Part shown: positions 13,661-20,880 of the stretch, piece by piece
Position numbering within the stretch: the stretch's first letter is position 1
Layout of the letters: every line of letters starts with the position of its first letter
IMG/VR virus record: IMGVR_UViG_3300048691_000025
Span: 1 to 29,923 of that record
Strand: one strand, 5' to 3'
Length of the DNA: 29,923 bases
Source: a virus
Notes under the pieces: generated by a model
Seen by the model: only the letters and a program-made list of their open reading frames with translations
What the model was told of the DNA's origin: nothing
Databases searched by the model: none
Translations under genes and position numbers: made by a program

Positions 13661-14680
13661 TTACTTAGATTTTACGCTATCCATAGCTTCTTGTAAAATT
13701 TTCAGTACACCCTGCCTGCGACTTTCTGTTACGGATTGTACACCATCGACTAACATCGTGTCAATACTCTTTACAACAATTTCATCAATAATCAATTCAG
13801 GTGGTTTGATGTTAACTTGTAAGTCTTCTACCTCACCGATAGTTTCGCAAATTTGTTTGACTAGTTTCTTATCGGTGCATGCCGAATCCACCATCACAAA
13901 CTTACCAGAAAGGCTTGTGTCGGCTTTTAGTGGTGGAGTGTAGGTAACGACACCATCGGCGGCAATAGAAGCCTTGTAGAACAGTTTGGTGGGGTTCTCT
14001 ATGAACTCTAGTTCTCCAGTAACATCATCAAATACATGGAAGCCCTTTTTGTCATTCCAATCAGCCCATGTGTACTCGAAAGGGCTACCCAAGTATTCGA
14101 TATTCCCTATGGTTGACTTTGTGTGAAAGTGACCAGAGAAAACTTTGTCAAACTTTTTCACAACAATAGGGTCTATGCCATGTGTGCTAATCTGGTCATA
14201 CTTGTTAAACTTTGCACCAAGGAAATCGAAGTGACCGAACAAATATTTTGCAGTCGTTTTCTCTACATAGCTAATAAAGTCCTCCATATTGTTTTTGTTG
14301 ACCCAAGGGACAAACCCGAAGTGGCTAACTTTCCCATTCTTGTCATGTACGACTACATTATCAGATTTTAACAAGGTGCTAGTGGCATCATAGTTATTAT
14401 CAGACTTGTTTGGAATGTCATGGTTGCCTACAAGGATGTGCATGATTAAGTCGCGCTGTTCAAGCTGCTCCACAAACCACTTAGCAGTCCAAATGACCTT
14501 ATGAGAGATTGCGGACCGAGTATCGAAGAAATCCCCTAGGTGAAAGATTGCATTGATTTTTTTCTGCTTCATGTACTTGAACAGAACATTCTCATAGAAG
14601 TCTAGCTGGTGGTCTAGGATTGCTTGGTTGCCATTGCGCACACCAAGGTGGGTATCAGTAATCAGAATTATTTTGGACAT
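13661..14680 (-). CDS. 47: Recombination endonuclease subunit gp47 (SbcD/Mre11-like)
   Basis: 339 aa; T4 gp47 is about the same size. Metallophosphoesterase motifs are in order: T-D-T-H-L-G (residues 7-12), G-D-F-F-D, G-N-H-D, G-H-F-D and S-G-H-F-H-T. With gp46 (not in the window) it resects DNA ends and supports recombination-dependent replication, and in T4 helps degrade host DNA. I favour ATG 14680, as family members begin just before the first motif; an ATG at 14695 is possible. The start overlaps the small preceding gene. Confidence 0.9.
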   Translation of the reverse strand: MSKIILITDTHLGVRNGNQAILDHQLDFYENVLFKYMKQKKINAIFHLGDFFDTRSAISHKVIWTAKWFVEQLEQRDLIMHILVGNHDIPNKSDNNYDATSTLLKSDNVVVHDKNGKVSHFGFVPWVNKNNMEDFISYVEKTTAKYLFGHFDFLGAKFNKYDQISTHGIDPIVVKKFDKVFSGHFHTKSTIGNIEYLGSPFEYTWADWNDKKGFHVFDDVTGELEFIENPTKLFYKASIAADGVVTYTPPLKADTSLSGKFVMVDSACTDKKLVKQICETIGEVEDLQVNIKPPELIIDEIVVKSIDTMLVDGVQSVTESRRQGVLKILQEAMDSVKSK

Positions 14681-14874
14681 TTTGGGTGCTCGCATTGTAC
14701 TTTACCGTGGCTAACAACTTCTAGCCAACAATTCCTAGAACATTTCTGCCACGAATTTCCATGACCATCCTCGATAGATGGGTTGGCAAAAATCTTGGCA
14801 AAATTCTCGGCATATAGCGCATCGTTGCGCTCTAATCTTGGTAAAGAACCTTTACCACCATCAGACATTTTCAT
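14668..14874 (-). CDS. Conserved small phage protein with M-S-D-G-G-K-G-S motif
   Basis: 68 aa from ATG 14874, whose TATGA overlaps the stop of the polymerase C-part. It begins M-K-M-S-D-G-G-K-G-S-L-P-R, which I recognise from a widespread small phage protein of unknown function (usually M-S-D-G-G-K-G-S-x-x-R-P). The C-terminal 20 residues hold four cysteines (K-C-S-R-N-C-W and Q-C-E-H-P-K-C), a possible zinc site. Start could also be ATG 14868. Confidence 0.7.
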   Translation of the reverse strand: MKMSDGGKGSLPRLERNDALYAENFAKIFANPSIEDGHGNSWQKCSRNCWLEVVSHGKVQCEHPKCPK

Positions 14875-16202
14875 AGGACAAACCTTCTTTCTGTACTCCA
14901 ACCAACTACATCAGCAACCCTCTGTAATGGTTCCTTAAAAAACTTGGCAAACATTGCATGCCTATCGACAAATTGTTCGATTCCAAATTCAGGCGGAATC
15001 TTGTCGGAGAATGCAATGCACTCCGCTTTTGTGGGGTTTGGTGTAACCAACGCAGCAACCTTTATCTTGTCACCAGACTTGATCAATTGGTACTTCCCAG
15101 TCAGCTTCTTGGATTGTATCATATTGTTGTATGCACATGCTCCCTTCAAGTGGTATGGTGTCCCTTTGGTTGGAACCCCATCAATAATGTACTGGGTAAG
15201 GTTGTTGGCAGAACTTGCAGCGGTCAGTAGCGATAATTCTTCGTTCATATAATCACTCTCGACCTTTTTGCAAAATGCTTGGAAGGTTTTTTCATCACCA
15301 GAGAAGAAAATCTTGTAGGCATCTTTAAGCCTATCTCGACACCATTTAGGCGTAGAAGACCTTTGCGATTCCAGTCCAGTAACCTTCTGGTCCGGTGTGG
15401 CGTACCGTACACCTTCCATATCAAAGACCTCAAACACAAACCGCTTCTTGGCTACAATGATGCCTGTAGAGATTGCTTCTCGCTTCATGTATAGGCGCTG
15501 CTTCATCCCATTGGTGTCTTTGGTGATTTCGTCCATACCACCAGCAATCACTTGGGCAAGTTTTCCTTGGCAGAACTTGTCAAGAATATCGACCTGCTTT
15601 TCTTTGGGAATATCTTTGGAGACATTCTTCATCAGATTTGTCATGTCAATATAATTTGAGTCCGTATCTCCTGCTATGACTTTGATAGCGGGTTCGCCAC
15701 TTTGACCAATTTTCAGACCATATGCATTGACAATGTTTTCATTGTTTTGGATAACGGCTTGTCCAGTCAATGTGATAGCACTTGCCAAATCCACATCGAA
15801 GAACCTGAAATGTTTGTTGCCTAACGCACCATAACCTATATGTTAAATGTGATACGCTACGACCACACTGAAGTTTATTACAACTTTCCTGTATGTCACC
15901 ATACAGAGCAGACTATCTCTTAGGCTGTTCTAGCCCCCGCGCACTTCCCATCGCTTGATGGTACGGTATTTCTACCTAGTCGTTACACCCGATTTAACTT
16001 GGCACGGTATTGTCTTGCTTAACAAGAGTTCCACCGTTTTCACGCGGTTTTCTATTGGTATCCCTACCAAAAGCGCCTATCAATTAAGCGAATTTGCTAA
16101 AACTTTGTAAGCAGAATCAAGGGTGCCATAAGTGGATATGAGTCCATCTACGCGCTCTTTTTCTGATAGCAACCCCTCTAATGACATTGAGGATAAATCC
16201 AT
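14871..16202 (-). CDS. 43: DNA polymerase C-terminal part (gp43B), spliced gene
   Basis: Join of exon 1 (16202-16087) and exon 2 (15834-14871), 359 aa. Exon 1 begins at ATG 16202 with AAGGAG upstream and ends K-V-L-A-N-S-L; exon 2 begins Y-G-A-L-G-N. Together they give motif B of T4-type family B polymerases. Exon 2 then has G-D-T-D-S (motif C, D95 and D97), the K-K-R-F site and a thumb region. Without splicing the frame stops after 40 codons, losing motif C. The other half, with exonuclease and motif A, is encoded at 24848-26296; the two must associate to form an active enzyme. The gene lies downstream of 62 and regA, its usual place in T4. It has its own promoter at 16232. Confidence 0.88.
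15835..16086 (-). ncRNA. Group I intron in the DNA polymerase gene (252 nt, no ORF)
   Basis: Boundaries follow from restoring the N-S-L-Y-G-A-L-G-N codons. The 5' exon ends in U and pairs with an internal guide: C-G-C-U then U pairs with AGGCG at 16074-16078, giving the usual U-G pair at the splice site (16087 with 16077). The intron ends in G (15835). Core elements are a Q-like AATACCGTGCCAAG (15998-16011), an R-like GTGTAACGACTAGG (15975-15988) and an S-like AAGAGATAGTCTGC (15908-15921); GACTA and TAGTC pair as P7. No homing endonuclease is present, so mobility would depend on one supplied elsewhere. Confidence 0.85.
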
Positions 16203-16231
16203 AAAACTCCTTGTAAAATTTCCAGAAAACG

Positions 16232-16237
16232 ATTATA
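16232..16237 (-). promoter_or_regulatory. Promoter -10 box (TATAAT) for polymerase C-part
   Basis: TATAAT on the minus strand, 29 nt before ATG 16202, with TTTACA about 15 nt upstream as a possible -35. It lets the C-terminal polymerase gene be transcribed on its own. Confidence 0.6.
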
Positions 16238-16300
16238 CCACATATGCAAAATTGTAAATACACCAGTCCTAATAATTTTAACAATAAGGGTAAACCCCTA

Positions 16301-16468
16301 ATGTCCAACTACATTAACTTCGCCACTGGCGCATTGATACTAACTTTAGTTATGTCATACGTCAGCTACCTAGCCATAGAATTCATTGATGAATCCGTTG
16401 GTGTAACGCTTCTATTTGTACTGTTTATTTTTTCCACTATCGGCATGTGTGGGTGGGTCTTGGCATGA
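16301..16468 (+). CDS. Small membrane protein (55 aa)
   Basis: Two hydrophobic segments: A-T-G-A-L-I-L-T-L-V-M-S-Y-V (residues 7-20) and V-T-L-L-F-V-L-F-I-F-S-T-I (about 33-45). I favour ATG 16301 over ATG 16244, which would add a polar 19-residue tail and has no ribosome-binding site; AAGGG precedes 16301 at a long spacing, inside a small hairpin. First of three plus-strand membrane genes placed against the surrounding replication genes. Function unknown. Confidence 0.6.
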   Translation: MSNYINFATGALILTLVMSYVSYLAIEFIDESVGVTLLFVLFIFSTIGMCGWVLA

Positions 16469-16821
16469 ATCAGGTTATCAAGCCGATGTTGCCGCAAGAC
16501 ACCCAAGCAATTGATGTAATGAGCTTTGGCAATATCATCATAATGCTTCTACTATCTTTTCTATCTACCAAGCTAGAAACCGATCTACCAACCAGTGCTA
16601 TTGCCGCAGTAGCCGCCCTATCATTCATATCTATCTACATAAATAGAATGACCCCTCTAAGAGTCTTTACACAATGGATTCTTGGAATGCTCTTTGCATA
16701 TACCGCCACAAGCGAGATTGCAAGAACATTTAATTCACATTCTGCGACAATGTTAATCCTAGGGTTATCGAACTTTTATGCAGCAATAATCAACATCAAC
16801 TTACTACTAGAAAAAGAATAA
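16465..16821 (+). CDS. Multi-pass membrane protein (118 aa)
   Basis: ATG 16465 overlaps the previous stop (ATGA), implying coupled translation. Four hydrophobic stretches at about residues 21-34, 45-59, 69-86 and 96-115 suggest a four-helix inner-membrane protein with very short loops. No family recognised. It could be a holin, or a superinfection-exclusion protein like those often found near replication genes; nothing decides. Confidence 0.65.
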   Translation: MNQVIKPMLPQDTQAIDVMSFGNIIIMLLLSFLSTKLETDLPTSAIAAVAALSFISIYINRMTPLRVFTQWILGMLFAYTATSEIARTFNSHSATMLILGLSNFYAAIININLLLEKE

Positions 16822-16825
16822 TAAA

Positions 16826-17152
16826 ATGGATAAGGCTGCACCACTATTCCTTCAATTGCTAACAAGTCTACCTGTCTGGTTCACTATTGTTTTGGGCCTA
16901 GGTTCTCTAGGCATTTCAGCATATGTGTACTTCAAGCAAATTAGCATCAAAGAGGCCACATCAGTAGGCGATATTCAGTCCAAGCAAGTTGAGATGTTGA
17001 TTTCACAACTGACTGCACAATCTTCTGAACTACACAGCCTAAGTGAACAACTAAGCGAAGCCCGTAAAGAACTTCGTGAGTTATATGAGCAGAACGTGGA
17101 CTTGATGAAACGAATCCGCGAACTAGAAGAAATTATCAGGTCGAAGCCATAG
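16826..17152 (+). CDS. Membrane-anchored coiled-coil protein (108 aa)
   Basis: One transmembrane helix (W-F-T-I-V-L-G-L-G-S-L-G-I-S-A-Y-V, residues 18-34) is followed by a long charged coiled coil (about 46-105; L-S-E-Q-L-S-E-A-R-K-E-L-R-E-L). This is the architecture of inner-membrane spanins such as lambda Rz, though no partner outer-membrane lipoprotein is evident. It closes the plus-strand membrane cassette and its end overlaps the convergent gene by 17 nt. The spanin role is a guess. Confidence 0.65.
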   Translation: MDKAAPLFLQLLTSLPVWFTIVLGLGSLGISAYVYFKQISIKEATSVGDIQSKQVEMLISQLTAQSSELHSLSEQLSEARKELRELYEQNVDLMKRIRELEEIIRSKP

Positions 17153-17351
17153 GCCAATCAAACGGGCTAGTAGGTTGAACAAGGGGCTTCCATTCGGAGG
17201 CCTCTGTGTTTGTGACGTAGCGGCTACTGATAACCCCATCGGAAGTTTTTAGATATTCTGCCGCAGCAACAAATTGTGGACGAGTCCCCCAAAAACCTAA
17301 TGTGGCATGCCACATCATAGGGACGTTCATTGGTAGCATATCTAATTTCAT
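17136..17351 (-). CDS. Hypothetical protein (71 aa)
   Basis: Strong ribosome-binding site (GGAAGGAAG) before ATG 17351, which lies directly after regA. The protein is rich in Trp and Pro (G-F-W-G-T-R-P, E-W-K-P-L-V-Q-P, F-D-W-P) and contains A-A-E-Y-L-K. No known family. The 3' end overlaps the convergent coiled-coil gene. Confidence 0.6.
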   Translation of the reverse strand: MKLDMLPMNVPMMWHATLGFWGTRPQFVAAAEYLKTSDGVISSRYVTNTEASEWKPLVQPTSPFDWPMAST

Positions 17352-17353
17352 AA

Positions 17354-17761
17354 TTACTTCCTTCCGATTTTGTACTTCTCAATAAGTTGCCATTCTTGTG
17401 CCCACTTGGATGTTAACACAAAAACGAACTGGTCTGCAACTTCTTTAATATTATCTGGTGTATGGAGAATCTTCACCAAACCCCAGTCAGACAGCATTGT
17501 AGCAATCTTTTTAGTTCTTCCCAAGTCAATATCGTCTAGTGTTGTTTTTCTACCATCTAGCGCCATTAGCTGCTTGAAGTGGCAGATGTAGTATTTGCCA
17601 CGCTTGAATAGGATGTTGCAAGATTGATAGATGATCTTTTCTTGCTTATTCGCAATCCCCATCCGGCGTAATGTTTCTCTAATGATTAGGAAGTCGTCGT
17701 CCGATTCTATAGAAACCTCAATGAAACCTGCGATGATTTGTTGTACTTGTTCTTCAGTCAT
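17354..17761 (-). CDS. regA: RegA translational repressor
   Basis: 135 aa; T4 RegA has 122. Strong resemblance through D-F-L-I-I-R-E-T-L-R-R-M-G-I-A-N, I-Y-Q-S-C-N-I-L, G-K-Y-Y-I-C-H-F-K, the M-L-S-D-W-G-L-V-K-I segment and the ending W-Q-L-I-E-K-Y-K-I-G. RegA binds near start codons of early phage mRNAs and blocks translation, including its own. The N-terminus is about 10-15 residues longer than in T4. It follows gene 62, as in T4. A hairpin upstream takes up part of its ribosome-binding site. Confidence 0.92.
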   Translation of the reverse strand: MTEEQVQQIIAGFIEVSIESDDDFLIIRETLRRMGIANKQEKIIYQSCNILFKRGKYYICHFKQLMALDGRKTTLDDIDLGRTKKIATMLSDWGLVKILHTPDNIKEVADQFVFVLTSKWAQEWQLIEKYKIGRK

Positions 17762-17768
17762 AATTATC

Positions 17769-17795
17769 CCTATGTTCTGCCAAATGGCGCATAGG
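17769..17795 (-). promoter_or_regulatory. Hairpin overlapping the regA ribosome-binding site
   Basis: Minus-strand CCTATG pairs with CATAGG, with GCCA/TGGC stacked inside. The last arm includes the AGGG used to start regA eight bases downstream of it. This fits autogenous control of regA translation, known in T4, but the binding is inferred. Confidence 0.55.
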
Positions 17796-17813
17796 ACTAT
17801 TTACGACAAGAGC

Positions 17814-17849
17814 TATATGTAGGGTAATTGCAGCATCACCCTACATATA
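17814..17849 (-). promoter_or_regulatory. 12-bp inverted repeat between genes 62 and regA
   Basis: TATATGTAGGGT and ACCCTACATATA form a perfect 12-bp stem with a 12-nt loop, just after the gene 62 stop. There is no U-run, so it is not a standard terminator; it may stabilise or mark processing of the 62-regA mRNA. Confidence 0.6.
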
Positions 17850-17855
17850 TGTTTG

Positions 17856-18242
17856 CTAGACAGTACCGCCATATTCTTTATCCGCAACTAATGTGGCTAG
17901 TTGCTGCTCTGTAAGGACGTAGCAAATCTCTCCAGCAGACTTTTCAGAGATGCCATAGGTATCCATCAAAGTCTTTGTGTAGGTGGCCTTCTCGGGCTTC
18001 TCCAGCCTTGCAAACCTACGACCTTTTGGGATAAGGTATAGCATAGTTTCATAATGCTCTTTGTTACCAAGGCTATGCAGATTAACCTCATTGACCAACC
18101 CTATCAATTGCTTCTGGTAGGAGAGCAGTCTAGCAATGGGAAACTGTGGGTATATCTTTGCTGCGGCCTGTGGAGAATCAGAAGTCGCAATGAGGTTTAC
18201 TTTAGTCTCGTTGATAGACTTGATAAAATCAACTAGCGTCAT
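17856..18242 (-). CDS. 62: Clamp-loader small subunit gp62-like
   Basis: 128 aa. The opening D-F-I-K-S-I-N-E-T-K, a mid-segment with L-V-N-E-V-N, L-I-P-K-G-R-R-F-A-R-L and T-Y-G-I-S-E-K-S-A-G-E-I-C-Y-V-L-T-E-Q-Q pattern matches gp62 of T4-like cyanophages (F-D-Y-L-K-S-I-N, A-N-E-M-N, K-R-F, Y-Y-G, L-S-x-x-Q). T4 gp62 itself is longer (187 aa). It works with gp44, not seen here, to load the gp45 clamp. Its position directly upstream of regA supports the call. Confidence 0.75.
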   Translation of the reverse strand: MTLVDFIKSINETKVNLIATSDSPQAAAKIYPQFPIARLLSYQKQLIGLVNEVNLHSLGNKEHYETMLYLIPKGRRFARLEKPEKATYTKTLMDTYGISEKSAGEICYVLTEQQLATLVADKEYGGTV

Positions 18243-18414
18243 TGGTGACTTCTTCTGGCTTTTGTTCTGGTTCCGTGATAGCAGACCACAGCGTCATCAA
18301 CAGAAAGTATGTAAAAAACCACGCCAATGTAGAGGCAATTTGGTCTTGCTTTTCGTTATGTACAAGAATCGACATACCCGTACTAAGCAACCCGACAATC
18401 ATAGCAACAATCAT
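18229..18414 (-). CDS. Small membrane protein (61 aa)
   Basis: Two hydrophobic segments: M-I-V-A-M-I-V-G-L-L-S-T-G-M-S-I-L-V (1-18) and L-A-W-F-F-T-Y-F-L-L-M-T-L-W (30-43), then a polar acidic tail. AGGA lies seven bases before ATG 18414. Overlaps gene 62 by 14 nt. Function unknown. Confidence 0.6.
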   Translation of the reverse strand: MIVAMIVGLLSTGMSILVHNEKQDQIASTLAWFFTYFLLMTLWSAITEPEQKPEEVTNDAS

Positions 18415-18426
18415 AAAATTTCCTTT

Positions 18427-18810
18427 TTAATAAGAGATATCACCAGACCTCGAATAAGAGGTCTTTCCGGTTAGTTTGGCATCGAGTACATATACAATCT
18501 TTTGTTTGTAATTCCCTTTGTCAATGTCTTCTTGGTAGACATAAGAATTTTCTTCGTACTCGAAACTTTTATAGAGGTCTGTTAATCGTTCCACTTTTTC
18601 TTGAGGCAGTTGATAAGACCAATCTTTTTTATCACGGCAGTCCTGAAGTCTGCACATTTCAAGATAGAACGCTAGAGTTTGTTTTACCAACCTAACTTCT
18701 ACTAGATTTGGGGTTAAATCCATAACATCACCAACGATACCGTTCCAGAGCATTATATCTGGATTACCTTCTATGGTTTGTAGAAGTTCGATCAGTTTTG
18801 ATTTTTTCAT
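18427..18810 (-). CDS. Conserved hypothetical phage protein (127 aa)
   Basis: The N-terminus K-L-I-E-L-L-Q-T-I-E-G-N-P-D-I-M-L-W-N-G and following G-D-V-M-D-L pattern is common in small phage proteins (E-L-I-x-x-L-x-x-I-x-G-x-x-x-x-x-x-W-N-G). The C-terminal half is charged, with V-Y-V-L-D-A-K-L near the end. AGGAC precedes the ATG. Function unknown. Confidence 0.65.
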   Translation of the reverse strand: MKKSKLIELLQTIEGNPDIMLWNGIVGDVMDLTPNLVEVRLVKQTLAFYLEMCRLQDCRDKKDWSYQLPQEKVERLTDLYKSFEYEENSYVYQEDIDKGNYKQKIVYVLDAKLTGKTSYSRSGDISY

Positions 18811-18859
18811 TTTACTTGTCCTGAGAAAATTTTATCAAATTGTTGAAACATTCGGTAGC

Positions 18860-19027
18860 TTAAATTTTTACAAGGTAACCCAAATGGGCCAATGAAGCGA
18901 AAATTCCATAAATTGTCATCGAAAACAAAACAATTTTGATGGATAGGTTCACTAGAGTTTTAGAACTCCACGCCAACATAATCCACGCCATAAAGATTGT
19001 AGAGAGAATCAGGTAAGTAGTAATCAT
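18860..19027 (-). CDS. Small membrane protein (55 aa)
   Basis: ATG 19027 has AAGGAA seven bases upstream and a TATAAT promoter further up; the frame ends at TAA 18862-18860. Two hydrophobic segments are visible: L-I-L-S-T-I-F-M-A-W-I-M-L-A (6-19) and I-K-I-V-L-F-S-M-T-I-Y-G-I-F-A (30-44). Function unknown. It fills what would otherwise be an empty gap. Confidence 0.65.
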   Translation of the reverse strand: MITTYLILSTIFMAWIMLAWSSKTLVNLSIKIVLFSMTIYGIFASLAHLGYLVKI

Positions 19028-19055
19028 AACAATTTCCTTAGAGTTTAATAAACGA

Positions 19056-19061
19056 ATTATA
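19056..19061 (-). promoter_or_regulatory. Promoter -10 box (TATAAT), TCGT family
   Basis: TATAATTCGT on the minus strand, 29 nt before ATG 19027, overlapping the stop codon of the upstream gene. Confidence 0.65.
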
Positions 19062-19524
19062 ACACGGGTTTCAACTTAAATTTCAAAATAGATGCATTGG
19101 TAGGAATCTTAAAAGATTTTCCCAACTTTCTGGAAGGCCCATCAATGTGCTGCATCAGTGTAAATTTGCAGTCGGGAAACATCTTTGATGCCTCTACGAT
19201 TACATCAATAAAATCAGTATCGTTAGAAACTATCGTAACAGACTTAGCGCCATCCGAACAAACCTTCACCACCGCCATTGCAATATAGCTATCTGTAGAC
19301 TCTTTACCCTCGCAAGATGGTTCAATAATCGCAATATTCTTGTTTTGTAAAATCTTCTTTGGTGTCGTTGCTCTTGAATCCTTGACCCAAGCATAGTCAT
19401 ATGAACTATCTGTAGATAGTTTCGCAGCTACTTGAACCGCCACATTGTCGCCATCAAAGAAGACTACATTCTTCTTGGTGGGAACTTTAGTTTTAATAAA
19501 AAGAGATTTTAAAAATTCTATCAT
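19057..19524 (-). CDS. NYN/PIN-like ribonuclease-fold protein
   Basis: 155 aa from ATG 19524 (GTG 19530 also possible; no clear ribosome-binding site). V-V-F-F-D-G-D-N-V (residues 20-28), an acidic middle (E-G-K-E-S-T-D-S-Y-I-A-M) and S-V-T-I-V-S-N-D-T-D-F-I-D match the NYN branch of PIN-like domains, which cut RNA with three or four metal-binding acids. These are D24/D26, the mid-protein E/D and the N-D-T-D pair. The N-terminal 15 residues are basic and hydrophobic. Its target is unknown; it could take part in phage RNA turnover or defence escape. Confidence 0.7.
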   Translation of the reverse strand: MIEFLKSLFIKTKVPTKKNVVFFDGDNVAVQVAAKLSTDSSYDYAWVKDSRATTPKKILQNKNIAIIEPSCEGKESTDSYIAMAVVKVCSDGAKSVTIVSNDTDFIDVIVEASKMFPDCKFTLMQHIDGPSRKLGKSFKIPTNASILKFKLKPVL

Positions 19525-19550
19525 CGACACATGAATATTTCTGTAGACGA

Positions 19551-19556
19551 ATTGTA
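19551..19556 (-). promoter_or_regulatory. Promoter -10 box (TACAAT), TCGT family
   Basis: TACAATTCGTCTA on the minus strand, 26 nt before ATG 19524. Confidence 0.6.
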
Positions 19557-19567
19557 GCATGAATACT

Positions 19568-20032
19568 TCACTCAGCATCAATGTTGTTGCAATTGAATAT
19601 GTGCGTGAAATCAAATGTTGCATAGACATGGGACTTTGCATTTATCAAAGATTTGTCTATGATCTTGCCATCAATAACTGTAGTTGCATGGCGGCTAATA
19701 ATCAGCACAAAACGACCCTTTGGGTTTTCTTGAATAAACCGACCAACGCTAATGCCGAGTTTGTGCGTCTTGTTGATTTCTAAAGTCTTAAAAATCCGTC
19801 CCCACTTTTCACCATGAACGGCAATGTTCTTTGCGCCAGCCAATTCGTAAGCCTTTGCAAAGTTACGGAATTGAGCACCTTTGCGGTCTTTGCGCTTGCC
19901 GATGGTTTTTAAAATTTGATGAGATTCGTTGTATTGAATTCCAGAAGCATTCGACAATGAACGGACGGTGCAGTCGTTCAGTTCGGCAGAAGATGTTGCA
20001 CCTGCGTATTCTGGTTTGATGTAAGTTGTCAT
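19568..20032 (-). CDS. Conserved phage protein with cysteine-peptidase-like motifs
   Basis: 154 aa from ATG 20032 (TAGGAGA upstream). The N-terminal L-N-D-C-T-V-R-S-L-S-N-A-S-G-I-x-Y pattern and the later G-R-F-V-L-I-I-S-R-H-A-T-T-V-I-D-G-K-I-I-D are conserved in a phage family. They place Cys21, His115 and Asp126 in the order of a papain-like catalytic triad. A peptidase, deamidase or transglutaminase-like activity is possible but unproven. It has its own promoter. Confidence 0.65.
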   Translation of the reverse strand: MTTYIKPEYAGATSSAELNDCTVRSLSNASGIQYNESHQILKTIGKRKDRKGAQFRNFAKAYELAGAKNIAVHGEKWGRIFKTLEINKTHKLGISVGRFIQENPKGRFVLIISRHATTVIDGKIIDKSLINAKSHVYATFDFTHIFNCNNIDAE

Positions 20033-20060
20033 ATACAATCTCCTAAAGTCGATAGGACGA

Positions 20061-20066
20061 ATTGTA
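20061..20066 (-). promoter_or_regulatory. Promoter (TTGCAA, 17 nt, TACAAT)
   Basis: Minus-strand TTGCAA and TACAAT with exactly 17 nt between them, followed by TCGTCCTAT. It lies before the gene at 20032 and is nearly the same as the promoter at 21148. Confidence 0.75.
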
Positions 20067-20124
20067 CATGACTTTCCTAGGTCTTGCAATAGTCGTTAAA
20101 TATTTCTAAACAATTGGAATAATT

Positions 20125-20880
20125 ATGTATCAAACAAACTACAGCATTGCAGACATTCTTCGTACAATGAACGAATCTACGATGAATGAAATTAAAAATA
20201 CCAAGTCCAAGAAGTCGGTTACCCCAATTCAACAGCCTATGGATGGACTTACCATAGACCAACACAAGAATAGAAATTCCAAGCACATATTTTGGAAAGG
20301 TCATCTTCCAAAATTCAATCGTGGAACTCAAGAATGGGAATATTCTGGAGACAATATTTGGGGAGGGTCGGCAAACATTAGACGCGATGACGGAAAGTTA
20401 CTTTACACAAGAACTTCACCAGATAAGATTGTTTTAGAACATCAGCTAATCTCAAAAAGCAACGGGGTTGATGGAGAACCAGTTATCAAATATGCAGCGG
20501 TTCATAAGATTCCAAATTCAAACCACGAAGTTCAATATTCACAACATTTTATGGCTAGGGTTCACGACTACAACGATAATGGAACTCAAATTACAAAAGA
20601 CAACAATCCTAGGAGAATCCCCTCCGCAAGTGATATGCATGAAGTATTGAACTCCCTACATAAGAACATAGTCAAACAAGGAATCATTCCATCTAAAGGA
20701 AATGCTGGTTGGGTGGCACATTCGTTAAAACATAACATTTATATACCAATCGTGGGACATTCCCATAACGGAGTACATACACTTCACGTTAATACAATTG
20801 TTCCAAACATCTCGGAGCATGAAACAAAATCTATATTTCTTATCGAAGGGATTTTAGACTTCCCAAGATTCGACATATGA
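20125..20880 (+). CDS. Hypothetical protein, possible virion cargo (251 aa)
   Basis: Lone plus-strand gene, with GGAA eight bases before ATG 20125. The first 20 residues (Y-S-I-A-D-I-L-R-T-M-N-E-S) resemble, more weakly, the leaders of the other candidate cargo proteins. The body has W-K-G-H-L-P-K-F-N-R-G, an aromatic middle and a His-rich C-terminal part (H-S-H-N-G-V-H-T-L-H-V-N) that could be a metal or catalytic site. No family recognised. It overlaps the convergent gene by 27 nt. TTAAATAT precedes it by about 22 nt. Confidence 0.65.
   Translation: MYQTNYSIADILRTMNESTMNEIKNTKSKKSVTPIQQPMDGLTIDQHKNRNSKHIFWKGHLPKFNRGTQEWEYSGDNIWGGSANIRRDDGKLLYTRTSPDKIVLEHQLISKSNGVDGEPVIKYAAVHKIPNSNHEVQYSQHFMARVHDYNDNGTQITKDNNPRRIPSASDMHEVLNSLHKNIVKQGIIPSKGNAGWVAHSLKHNIYIPIVGHSHNGVHTLHVNTIVPNISEHETKSIFLIEGILDFPRFDI

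Noticed and set aside
15835-16086. Intein or programmed frameshift as the reason for the polymerase break
   Set aside because: The interval has stops and no intein motifs, while group I core elements and splice pairing are present.
16244-16300. Start of the first plus-strand membrane gene at ATG 16244
   Set aside because: No ribosome-binding site, and the added 19 residues are polar and unlike a membrane-protein start.
16117-16308. A 63-residue minus-strand frame over the first polymerase exon
   Set aside because: It is a different reading frame; the frame from ATG 16202 has AAGGAG and yields the polymerase motif after splicing.
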